In this document: positions 7,778-14,419 of the stretch, piece by piece
Layout: every line of letters starts with the position of its first letter
Numbering within the stretch: position 1 is the first letter of the stretch
NCBI RefSeq assembly: GCF_020171945.1
Contig: NZ_JAIVAP010000029.1
Span: 1 to 52,612 of the forward strand
Origin: Bacillus infantis
GTDB lineage: Bacteria; Bacillota; Bacilli; Bacillales; Cytobacillaceae
Length of the DNA: 52,612 nt
Direction of reading: 5' to 3'
The notes under the pieces: generated by a model
Database searches by the model: none
The model's input: the letters and a program-made list of their open reading frames with translations, nothing else
Told to the model about the DNA's origin: nothing
Translations under genes and position numbers: made by a program

Positions 7778-8224
7778 ATGGATTTGGATATGTTAAAAGG
7801 ACTTTTAAGCGAAGTAATTAATGAGATTAAAAGAATTGAACATTCTACTTTTGAATTAGAATTAGTGGGAGAAGATATATAAGCATTGAATCATTTGGCA
7901 CAAATGAAATAAATCTGCTTTCTATGTTAGAGCCATATCAATTCAAACAACCACTTTTACTTTACACGAGTTACCAATGCTAGCAAGAGTTATGTCCTTA
8001 TCACATCAAGCTTTAAATAATATAGTTAATAATCTGAAACAAAAGGCTATTTAACTAATACAAAAAGTGGTAGAACCAACCTATATGATTTTGATAGTCT
8101 ATTAGGGATTGGTGACAAAATAATCAATGACCGTAACTGCGAAATGGAAGATCACCATAAAATACAAGAGAATCAAAAGACATCAGAACTTATGAGACTC
8201 CGTATGTTCCATAATAGTTTTTGA
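7778..8224 (+). pseudogene. frameshifted remnant of a small gene
   Basis: Four short frames follow one another in different phases: a start reading MDLDMLKGLLSEVINEIKR to a stop at 7882, then IESFGTNEINLLSMLEPYQF, then ELPMLARVMSLSHQALNNIV, and finally a stretch from TNLYDFDSLLGIGDK to a stop at 8224. Together they look like one soluble, mostly helical protein of about 140 residues broken by at least three frameshifts or stops. The family is not recognised. Base composition is AT-rich like the rest of the island. Confidence 0.5.
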
Positions 8225-8302
8225 AATGTGGTTTTTAAAGAATAACAATTAAATCCCTTTTTAAACAATTGTTGCAGTTAATAACTAAGGAGAAAATTTA
8301 TA

Positions 8303-10144
8303 ATGATTAGAAAAAAGAAAGTGCAAGATAAAAAAGTTTTAGTAGATAGCACAATAATAGAGCACTTAGCAGTTTTAGAAGTGAACCGTTTAATATTGCA
8401 ACCTCCATTTCGTCTGATTAGCAATATTTCATTGAATGATAAGGGAGTTTCATACGATGGTGACATTGAGGTTTATAATCAATCAAAAATAGAAAAAGTT
8501 AATTTAGTTAATAAGGTTCCAGTTCAGGTTAAAGGTACAACAATTGAAAAAACAATTTTTCAAAAGGAGAAAATTAGTCATCCGGTGCAAAAGAAAGACA
8601 TAGAAGTTTATTACAATGGTGGGGGAGTGTTATATTTTGTCGTAACAGTTAACCCTGTTACTTATGTCAGGCAAGCATATTATCATATATTGGCTCCTTT
8701 AGAACTAAAAGGTCTTTTATCTCAGCTGGCTGCCAAAAAGCAGGATTCTATCAGTCTGCATTTTAAAAAGTTAGAAAACGGTAATTTGGAAGGAATCTGT
8801 AGAACCTTTATTAACTTGGTGGAAAAACAGCCGAAACACTATATAGAAGCTTCAAGAGATAAGGAATTTACACAGTATAAAGTTAATTTTGTTGATGTAA
8901 AGGGAGACTCATTCAACTTATTCGAAGAAACAGCTTACATTTATGGAGTATCATCAGACCATATAGAAATGCCCATAGAGGCAGTTAAAATTTCCGAATT
9001 AAGAAAAAGAAAAACTGAAATTCTTAATATAAATGACGACAAAATAGAAGTTTATTACGAAGTCACCAATAGTCAGAAAGATATTACAATCGTAATTGAA
9101 AATACTTTAACTATTAAAATAGATACACATAAGAAAAAGGGTGATTTAAAACTTGGAAGAGTGAAAACATTAGGGTCCTACATTAAATGCTTACAAATAA
9201 TAAGTTTTTTAATGGAATACAACAAGTTGCCTCTTGAAAGCCTACCAATTGAAGCAACAATAGACCAGATAAATAAATTTAAAGATATTGAAGAAGACAT
9301 TAAATCATATCGAGAATTAATTGAGGTATGCCGCCAAATTGGTATAAGCGAGCATTATATTTTTAACGACGAAGAAGATATAAATTGCTTGTTCACAACA
9401 ATAATCGATATATTCAAGTATAATAAGCATCATTTACTGAGTATGCCACTAAGTAAACTTGAAGGTAAAATGTTAGTACATGTAGAACTTTCGAAATTTG
9501 TTAATCTAAGGCTAGTGTACTTAGATGGAAAATTCAGTAACTTTTATAGCGAAACAGTATTGAAAACAGTTGGTGGATTAATTCCTAAGGTTGATGAGAA
9601 GGATAATTCTTTAGATAAGGAGATGCCTAAGGATTTCCCGAAGAATTGGGAGAAATACTACCAAAAAGTAAGTATTTTTTCATCACAAGATATCGAAAAA
9701 ATTAAAAATGATACAAATTTTAATTTCGATATAGTTAAATTATCTTTCACAGATGCCTACCATGATATAGAAGCGGACCTGACAATTAATGTTTCATTGA
9801 ACTATGTAAATTATTATGATTCAACTTTAGATGAAAAGTATTTAGATTTTGCTCTTGAACTGAATAAAAGATACTTAGAGAAGTTTCCGAAAAATGAGAT
9901 TGCTAAGATTAATATTTTTCTAATAACCCTTAAAAGACAAGGGGAATTGTTAGAATCAGAACAATCTGAGGTAACGGACATTCAAGAGAGGGCAGAGAAA
10001 AATGAGGACATAAAATTACGATTTGCAACTGAAGTTTTGTTAAAAAATAAAATTAAAGCCCAGCGTGTATTTAATACTTTTAAAGAAAAAGATAAAGAGG
10101 AATTTTTAAAATTTCCAATCTATCATTTCTATAAAAGTTTATAA
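8303..10144 (+). CDS. large protein with DUF4365-like putative nuclease N-terminus
   Basis: The product is 613 residues from ATG, with AAGGAG ten bases upstream. Residues 15-140 follow the DUF4365 pattern: a helix (IEHLAVLEVNRLIL), then YDGDIEVYN with D52/D54/E56, then VPVQVKGT with Q75-x-K77, then a strand reading VLYFVVTVNP. This resembles the D...(E/Q)xK core of PD-(D/E)xK nucleases, so DNA cleavage is possible but unproven. The remaining 470 residues have no recognised domain; the last 130 are helical (LDEKYLDFALELNKRYLEKF), perhaps TPR-like. It stands alone between two selC-derived repeats beside recombinase debris. Such a cargo gene may be a stand-alone defence protein; that is inference. 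Confidence 0.75.
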   Translation: MIRKKKVQDKKVLVDSTIIEHLAVLEVNRLILQPPFRLISNISLNDKGVSYDGDIEVYNQSKIEKVNLVNKVPVQVKGTTIEKTIFQKEKISHPVQKKDIEVYYNGGGVLYFVVTVNPVTYVRQAYYHILAPLELKGLLSQLAAKKQDSISLHFKKLENGNLEGICRTFINLVEKQPKHYIEASRDKEFTQYKVNFVDVKGDSFNLFEETAYIYGVSSDHIEMPIEAVKISELRKRKTEILNINDDKIEVYYEVTNSQKDITIVIENTLTIKIDTHKKKGDLKLGRVKTLGSYIKCLQIISFLMEYNKLPLESLPIEATIDQINKFKDIEEDIKSYRELIEVCRQIGISEHYIFNDEEDINCLFTTIIDIFKYNKHHLLSMPLSKLEGKMLVHVELSKFVNLRLVYLDGKFSNFYSETVLKTVGGLIPKVDEKDNSLDKEMPKDFPKNWEKYYQKVSIFSSQDIEKIKNDTNFNFDIVKLSFTDAYHDIEADLTINVSLNYVNYYDSTLDEKYLDFALELNKRYLEKFPKNEIAKINIFLITLKRQGELLESEQSEVTDIQERAEKNEDIKLRFATEVLLKNKIKAQRVFNTFKEKDKEEFLKFPIYHFYKSL

Positions 10145-10234
10145 CCCACTCCGATTTATTACAAAGGGAATTTTCTTTGTTATATTAGCCAATTTTAGCA
10201 AATCCCTTTACCTTGCCGCAAATGGCATTATTGA
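10145..10234. other. end of cargo gene to recombinase relic, no gene
   Basis: This short AT-rich gap has no start codon with a ribosome binding site. A reading frame without a start runs through it into the recombinase relic in another phase and is judged accidental. Confidence 0.4.
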
Positions 10235-10382
10235 AAGGAAGCTAATAAGAAACGAGTTTGGACTCTATATCGGGTATTCAGCAAGAAACAATTTGATGTT
10301 GTCGAAGACCTTCCCATGCAAAGCAACAGCTTGTCGTGAGTATGCTAAAAAGCATAGTGATTGGAAAATAGAAAAAGAATAG
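10235..10382 (+). pseudogene. N-terminal relic of a large serine recombinase
   Basis: In one frame the sequence reads KKRVWTLYRVFSKKQF, then EDLPMQ to a stop near 10337. In another frame it continues ACREYAKKHSDWKIEKE to a stop at 10382. Joined across a frameshift, this matches the start of large serine recombinases (x-LYRVS-T-x-x-Q ... D-I-P-M-Q ... AC-R-E-x-x ... W-x-I). In this copy the residue after the RV is F, and the nucleophile serine is displaced or lost. No start codon or C-terminal part remains. It lies about 150 bases from selC and is probably the dead integrase of the island. Confidence 0.6.
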
Positions 10383-10491
10383 TAGAAAAGGGAATATCTG
10401 CTTGGATAACTTCCGTACCCAAGAGGAAGGCTTTAATTGAAAACCAGGAGGCAGCATCTAATCAGGTGACTGCCCCTACTTACTCTAACTC

Positions 10492-10521
10492 AAAAAACCG
10501 CACAGTCCTACCACTGTACGG
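10492..10521 (-). terminator. selC terminator
   Basis: On the minus strand CCGTACAGT-GGTAGG-ACTGTGCGG (one G-U pair) is followed by TTTTTT. It lies 17 bases past the CCA end of the selenocysteine tRNA. A decayed version flanks the partial selC copy near 7370-7400. Confidence 0.8.
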
Positions 10522-10612
10522 CACTAATATGTATATTATGGCGGGACCGCCTGGGAATCGAACCCAGCTGACCTGGCACGCAGGTCACGAGCGGTTTTGA
10601 AGACCGTGAGGG
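10515..10612 (-). repeat. right selC-derived direct repeat of the island
   Basis: This stretch covers the 3' two thirds of selC and the start of its terminator and is repeated in decayed form at 7391-7488 in the same orientation. The pair encloses about 3 kb of AT-rich DNA with the DUF4365-like gene, a decayed gene and the serine recombinase relic. Confidence 0.65.
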
Positions 10613-10635
10613 ACACCAGTACCCCATTCAGCCCC
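10539..10635 (-). tRNA. selC: tRNA-Sec (anticodon UCA)
   Basis: This 97-base gene has the selenocysteine tRNA layout. The D stem has 6 pairs (GGGGTA/TGTCCC) with a 4-base loop CTGG, and the anticodon loop is CTTCAAA with anticodon TCA. A long variable arm follows (TGACCTG/CAGGTCA, loop 5), then the T arm CTGGG-TTCGATT-CCCAG, the acceptor 3' strand GCGGTCCC, discriminator G and an encoded CCA. The acceptor pairs GGGGCTGA with GCGGTCCC using two G-U pairs and one terminal mismatch, and the anticodon stem has an A-C at its base, so some decay cannot be excluded. It would insert selenocysteine at UGA, which needs SelA, SelB and SelD encoded elsewhere. Confidence 0.85.
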
Positions 10636-10683
10636 GTGGATAAAAGCAGTAATGTGCTGCTTTTGCTATTTGGCAATAATGAT

Positions 10684-10712
10684 ATTATGCCGGATTTAAG
10701 CAGACTTATCAA
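10684..10712 (-). promoter_or_regulatory. candidate selC promoter
   Basis: On the minus strand TTGATA (10712-10707), a 17-base spacer and CATAAT (10689-10684) fit a sigma-A promoter about 50 bases before the tRNA 5' end. The hairpin AAAAGCAG/CTGCTTTT (about 10641-10665) lies between promoter and tRNA. It has only a weak T run and may serve as terminator for the upstream gene or as a leader structure. Confidence 0.45.
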
Positions 10713-10716
10713 GCCT

Positions 10717-11061
10717 TTAGCTCCAGCTGCCGGTTCCTTTGCCTTTATTATGCACTTGATCTTCTTCCGCAATCTTTTTCAGCAGCTTTTTATTGTTCTT
10801 ATTGATTTCAAATTGCACCTTGTATACCCGGAAAAGCTGCACCATGAATCGGATCCATAGAAAAACAGCCAGTGCGGCGAGGACAAAGAAGATGATGGTT
10901 TCGACGGCTCCTTCAATAGGGCTGAAAAAGCTCATAAAGAGACCGTAGGCGATACCTGCTGCAACGAGAAGAGCGAAGCGCAGGAAAATCTGTAATAATA
11001 ACCCATCCTTTTGTTTTTGGAGCTTTTCTTTTTCCTGCTGCAGACTGTTTCTGCTTTCCAT
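10717..11061 (-). CDS. small membrane protein with coiled-coil ends, function unknown
   Basis: The product is 114 residues from ATG, with GAGGAGGGG seven bases upstream. A charged N-terminal helix (about 1-20) is followed by two membrane segments (about 24-47 and 52-75) and a basic C-terminal helix (YKVQFEINKNNKKLLKKIAEE). No known family is recognised. It is divergent from the yneK-like gene and lies directly upstream of selC on the same strand. It marks the return to core-like, higher-GC sequence. Confidence 0.7.
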   Translation of the reverse strand: MESRNSLQQEKEKLQKQKDGLLLQIFLRFALLVAAGIAYGLFMSFFSPIEGAVETIIFFVLAALAVFLWIRFMVQLFRVYKVQFEINKNNKKLLKKIAEEDQVHNKGKGTGSWS

Positions 11062-11220
11062 TATGTCCCCTCCTCTTTTTCCTTATTGTACCATTAAACA
11101 AGTTTAAATGGCTTGGCCATTTCCCCTATGTTTCACTTTTTATGCAGGATTCGGCTTGTCTCCTTCCCGTCATATGCTTATAATAAAATTAAATAAGTTA
11201 ATGTAATGTAGGTGAATAGA

Positions 11221-11655
11221 ATGACAACAGAGCTTACTGGCTGGTTTTTAGTGTTTATTTTGTTTTGGGTGGTTGTGCTGGTATCACTGTTTGCGATCGG
11301 CGGCTTTTTTATGTTCCGGAAGTTTTTGAAGCGGATGCCGAAAGAGGATGGCAAGTCGATCCTTGATTGGGAAGAGCATTATGTGGATCAGACGCGGAGC
11401 TTGTGGGCCCAGGATCAAAAGGTGCTGCTGGAGGATTTGGTGAGCCCAGTGCCTGAGCTATTCCGCGATGTGGCGCGGCAGAAGATTGCCGGAAAGATCG
11501 GCGAGCTGGCTTTGAATGAAAAGGCGAAGCGCATTACTGAGGATCTTATCATCCGCGGTTATATTCAGGCGACTCCAAAGCGTGACCATAAATTCCTGCG
11601 CCGCAAACTGACTGAAAGACAAATTGATATGGCTCCTTATGAGCATTTATTCTAG
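11221..11655 (+). CDS. yneK: DUF2621 membrane-anchored protein YneK
   Basis: The product is 144 residues from ATG 11221, with TAGGTG six bases upstream; a GTG at 11212 overlaps that site. One N-terminal membrane helix (about 8-33) precedes a cytoplasmic basic domain that begins FRKFLKRMPKEDGKSILDWEEHY and ends APYEHLF. Length, anchor and sequence match the DUF2621 family, whose Bacillus subtilis member YneK follows ccdC as here. Function is unknown; the C-terminal half is sometimes likened to small helical reductase-associated domains. A clear terminator follows. Confidence 0.8.
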   Translation: MTTELTGWFLVFILFWVVVLVSLFAIGGFFMFRKFLKRMPKEDGKSILDWEEHYVDQTRSLWAQDQKVLLEDLVSPVPELFRDVARQKIAGKIGELALNEKAKRITEDLIIRGYIQATPKRDHKFLRRKLTERQIDMAPYEHLF

Positions 11656-11690
11656 AAACCATTCCGCTGTACGTGGAGTGGTTTTTTTTC
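11656..11690 (+). terminator. terminator after yneK
   Basis: The arms AACCATTCC and GGAGTGGTT surround a short loop and run into TTTTTTTC. Confidence 0.75.
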
Positions 11691-11697
11691 ATAAGAA

Positions 11698-11875
11698 AAG
11701 CGCAAGCGCCTTGGTCACCTTTAAGGAACGCAGTCTAAGAACGCCACGTCCTGTGGCAACGTCTGCATGACCCCCATCATGGGGGCCTCAAGACGATCCT
11801 CCCGGAAAGGCGTTCTTTGCCTTTTTGGGAGGATTGGCTTGTGACCTCGAGGGGGTAGGCGCTGGAGCTAGACAG
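11698..11875. repeat. interspersed Bacillaceae repeat (AAGCGCAAGCGCC ... GGCGCTGGAGCTAGAC)
   Basis: The element starts AGCGCAAGCGCCTTGGTCACC and ends GGGTAGGCGCTGGAGCTAGACAG. Its ends are roughly complementary, and the middle has several GC-rich stems (GACCCCCATCATGGGGGCC, and TCCTCCCGGAAAGG against CCTTTTTGGGAGGA). No coding capacity. Repeats with these ends are common between genes in Bacillus and Geobacillus, and their role is not settled. Confidence 0.7.
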
Positions 11876-11912
11876 TAATCGAAGATAAAAAATATACTTT
11901 CTTATTTTATAA

Positions 11913-11945
11913 AAAAAACACCGAAAACGAATTCGATGTTTTTCA
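11913..11945 (-). terminator. ccdC terminator
   Basis: On the minus strand AACATCGAA and TTCGGTGTT pair (one G-U), followed by TTTTTTT. Confidence 0.7.
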
Positions 11946-11949
11946 CTGT

Positions 11950-12444
11950 TTATACGGTTGTTTTTGTATTCAATGACGTGCCATTCAGCTCATTGTAAAG
12001 CTTTTTGTAGTTCAGGTACATGGCGATCCGCCAAGGGACGATCATGCCAAATGCGAGGATCCAGAACATGCCGCTCAGCTGGCCGACGTCAATGCTTGAG
12101 CTGAGGATCAGCTTGGCCACAATCCGGACGACAAGGAGGCCGACCAGGATAAAGGCAAAGGCCTTTGATCTTTTTAAAAAAATATCATTATCACGCACTT
12201 CAAATGCCGAGGTTTTGATCAACAGGATTGAAAACAGCATGCCGACGCCGGCAGCTTCTAATATCTCAAGCGGTGTGACGCGAAAGTACGGAAAGACGAA
12301 CATCAGGGCGCCAGTGCTCATGAAAAGCGGCGGCAAGATGATCTTTTTGGCTGAAGCAGGTTTCTTGGCTGCCCGCATCCGGATGAACATGACAAAAACA
12401 GCCATGCAGATGGCTCCGATCGAAGAAGCTACAACCATGTTCAT
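11950..12444 (-). CDS. ccdC: CcdC family membrane protein (cytochrome c region)
   Basis: The product is 164 residues from ATG 12444, which has AAAGG nine bases upstream; the ATG three codons earlier abuts the AAAGG and cannot be used. Five membrane segments are visible, including FMSTGALMFVFPYF and MFWILAFGMIVPW. The sequence fits the CcdC/DUF1453 family, named for its place in the ccdA cluster of Bacillus subtilis (yneJ). Its exact role in cytochrome c biogenesis is not settled. It is third in the ccdA-yneI-ccdC row, but separate terminators lie after each gene. Confidence 0.85.
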   Translation of the reverse strand: MNMVVASSIGAICMAVFVMFIRMRAAKKPASAKKIILPPLFMSTGALMFVFPYFRVTPLEILEAAGVGMLFSILLIKTSAFEVRDNDIFLKRSKAFAFILVGLLVVRIVAKLILSSSIDVGQLSGMFWILAFGMIVPWRIAMYLNYKKLYNELNGTSLNTKTTV

Positions 12445-12542
12445 AGCATTCATCCTTTGTATGTTTAATATTTACCATTATATTATATCCTAAATTCCTC
12501 TGTTTAGAAAATATTTTTCGGGACTTTGGGCATCGGTGCAAA

Positions 12543-12575
12543 AAGAAAAGCCATTTAAGCGAGCTTAAATGGCTT
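12543..12575 (-). terminator. yneI terminator
   Basis: On the minus strand AAAGCCATTTAAGC and GCTTAAATGGCTTT form a perfect stem followed by TCTTTTTG. Confidence 0.85.
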
Positions 12576-12579
12576 TGGG

Positions 12580-12939
12580 TCAGCTGAGGACCCGGTTGAC
12601 TGCGTCGAGCACGCGGCCTTCATCAAATGGCTTTACGATAAAGTCTTTGGCGCCGGCTTCGATGGCTTCGACCACCATCTTCTGCTGGCCCATCGCTGAA
12701 CACATGACTACCTTGGCGTCAGGAAATTCCTGTTTGATTTCCTTCATGGCTTCAAGGCCGCTCATTTCCGGCATGGTGATATCCATGGTTACAAGCTCCG
12801 GCTTGAGCTCGCGGTAAAGGTCAATTGCTTCGCGGCCGTTTTCGGCCTCCCCGACGATTTCATGTTCGGCTTTCTTTAGGATGCCGGTTAAGGTAAGTCT
12901 CATGAATTTTGCGTCATCTACAATTAATATTCTTGCCAT
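12580..12939 (-). CDS. yneI: CheY-like single-domain response regulator YneI (CcdB)
   Basis: The product is 119 residues, a bare receiver domain. The acidic pair is in ILIVDDAKFMR, the phospho-acceptor aspartate is in VTMDITMPEMSG, the switch serine is in CSAMGQ and the lysine is in VKPFDEG. There is no output domain, so it must act by protein contact. ATG 12939 has GAGGGGG six bases upstream. In Bacillus subtilis the homologue lies between ccdA and ccdC, as here, but is not essential for cytochrome c maturation; its kinase is unknown. Confidence 0.9.
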   Translation of the reverse strand: MARILIVDDAKFMRLTLTGILKKAEHEIVGEAENGREAIDLYRELKPELVTMDITMPEMSGLEAMKEIKQEFPDAKVVMCSAMGQQKMVVEAIEAGAKDFIVKPFDEGRVLDAVNRVLS

Positions 12940-13137
12940 GCTGGTTCCCCCTCGACACTGCAACAGAAATCAATCTATTATTATGTATCTTTCTATATTT
13001 TCACACATCAAAAAACAGTTTTAGATAAAAGAGCACATATTTCAATATAACGGAATATGAGGGAGAATTCAATCCAAACAATCCGACAAATTTCGCTTTT
13101 TGTTCATTTTTCAAGTTGTAAATTATGGGAAAACAAA

Positions 13138-13165
13138 AGAAAACCCGGCATTTTCGCCGGGCCTT
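13138..13165 (-). terminator. ccdA terminator
   Basis: On the minus strand CCCGGC-GAAAAT-GCCGGG is followed by TTTTCTTTTG. Confidence 0.8.
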
Positions 13166-13168
13166 CCT

Positions 13169-13876
13169 TTAGAAACCTTTAAATCCGCCAAACATAGCTG
13201 TCATTATAGAAATGATCTGCGTCATCCAGTCGAAGAACAGCACAATACCCATTACAATCATCACATAGCCGCCGATCTTCATGATTTTCACGTTATTGCG
13301 GCGGATCCATTGCATTTTGCCGATGAAGAAAGATAGAACAAAGAATGGAATTGCAAATCCGAGTGAATAGGCAATCATATAGACAAGCCCTGAGCCCGGG
13401 TTTGAGGCAGCGAGCGCCCAAACGGACATGAGGATCGGACCTGTGCAGGGTGTCCATCCTGCTGCAAATGCAAGACCGATCAGGACAGAACCCAGGTAGC
13501 CGCCAGGCCTGTTCTTGAATTCCAGGCGCCTTTCCTTCATGAGCGCCTCCGGTTTGAAAACGCCGACGACCATCAAACCGAAAATGACGATGAAGATGGC
13601 GCCGATCTGCCTGATCAGATCATTATGATCGCTGAATATTCTTCCGATAAAAGATCCCCCAAAGCCGAGGGCAATAAAAATAATGCAGAACCCGAGCAGG
13701 AAGAAAAGAGTATGCAGCATGCTGCGCTTCTGCAGCATCGCGTTTTCTTCTTTCAGCTCGCCCACTGACATGCCGGTTATGTATGATAAGAATGCGGGAT
13801 ACAATGGCAGGCAGCACGGAGAAATAAAGCTCAGGAAGCCCGCTCCAAGGGCGATGAATATATTGACATCTGTCAT
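13169..13876 (-). CDS. ccdA: cytochrome c biogenesis thiol-redox transporter CcdA
   Basis: CcdA passes electrons from cytoplasmic thioredoxin across the membrane to extracytoplasmic thiol-disulfide proteins used in cytochrome c maturation and spore formation. The protein has 235 residues and six membrane segments. The paired redox cysteines are visible as SPCCLPLYP in segment 1 and GWTPCTGP in segment 4, with the family's prolines around them. ATG 13876 has TAGGTG six bases upstream; a GTG nine bases earlier overlaps that site. It heads the ccdA-yneI-ccdC cluster, in the same order as Bacillus subtilis. Confidence 0.92.
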   Translation of the reverse strand: MTDVNIFIALGAGFLSFISPCCLPLYPAFLSYITGMSVGELKEENAMLQKRSMLHTLFFLLGFCIIFIALGFGGSFIGRIFSDHNDLIRQIGAIFIVIFGLMVVGVFKPEALMKERRLEFKNRPGGYLGSVLIGLAFAAGWTPCTGPILMSVWALAASNPGSGLVYMIAYSLGFAIPFFVLSFFIGKMQWIRRNNVKIMKIGGYVMIVMGIVLFFDWMTQIISIMTAMFGGFKGF

Positions 13877-14197
13877 GCAAGACACCTACTTTTCCTTTAT
13901 TCTTTACCATTTTAACAAAATACGGGCAAGAATGATAATGGACACCCTGTGAACACTTTGTGACCTACTATAACTATATTAGAATCATGTAAAGGACATG
14001 TTATAATTTTGATAATGTTTTTGCTTATCCCGGAAAGTTTCTTTTGAATTAATTACCATTATTCGATATACTGTATGAGTAACTAACATTATTTGTTATA
14101 ATCTTTCATGTTTTTACATGGATTTGATTTGGAAACATACATAATGACAATAATAAAATGGGGCCTCTTTTAAATCCACAGGAAAGGACTATCAGCC
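13877..14197. other. intergenic region between ccdA and the Spo0E-like gene
   Basis: This AT-rich divergent spacer has a TATAAT box at 14097-14102 that could serve the Spo0E-like gene, with only a weak -35. A short palindrome CATGTAAAGGACATG lies at 13986-14000. No gene seen. Confidence 0.4.
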
Positions 14198-14371
14198 GTG
14201 GCAGGAAAACAAGAACTACTGTCTTTGATTGAGAATAAGCGGGCTGAACTAATCCAAGTCGCCATGAAAAATGGCCTGCATTCAACTGCTGCGATTAAGT
14301 ACAGTCAGGAGCTTGACCATCTCTTGAACGAATATAACCGCATTTTTATAAAAAAGGTTCAGACGCAATAG
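14198..14371 (+). CDS. Spo0E-like aspartyl-phosphate phosphatase (sporulation regulator)
   Basis: This 57-residue protein begins at GTG 14198, with AGGAAAGG about ten bases upstream. It contains the family signature SQELD in the second of two predicted helices (KRAELIQVAMKNGLH and TAAIKYSQELDHLLNEYN). Spo0E-type phosphatases remove the phosphate from Spo0A and so delay sporulation. It lies between ccdA and sirA/yneF, the position of ynzD in Bacillus subtilis, so it is probably the ynzD counterpart; small size and fast divergence make strict orthology unsure. Confidence 0.85.
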   Translation: MAGKQELLSLIENKRAELIQVAMKNGLHSTAAIKYSQELDHLLNEYNRIFIKKVQTQ

Positions 14372-14372
14372 A

Positions 14373-14412
14373 AAAACAGCTTGGAAGCTATGAAAGCCCA
14401 AGCTGTTTTTAT
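14373..14412 (+). terminator. bidirectional terminator
   Basis: The arms AAAACAGCTTGG and CCAAGCTGTTTTT surround a loop and are followed by ATTTTG. It lies between the convergent Spo0E-like gene and the ABC exporter and can serve both strands. Confidence 0.8.
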
Positions 14413-14419
14413 TTTGTCT

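Noticed and set aside
10361-10600. 79-codon plus-strand frame running into selC
   Set aside because: It crosses the recombinase relic, the selC terminator and the tRNA on the opposite strand, so coding is implausible.
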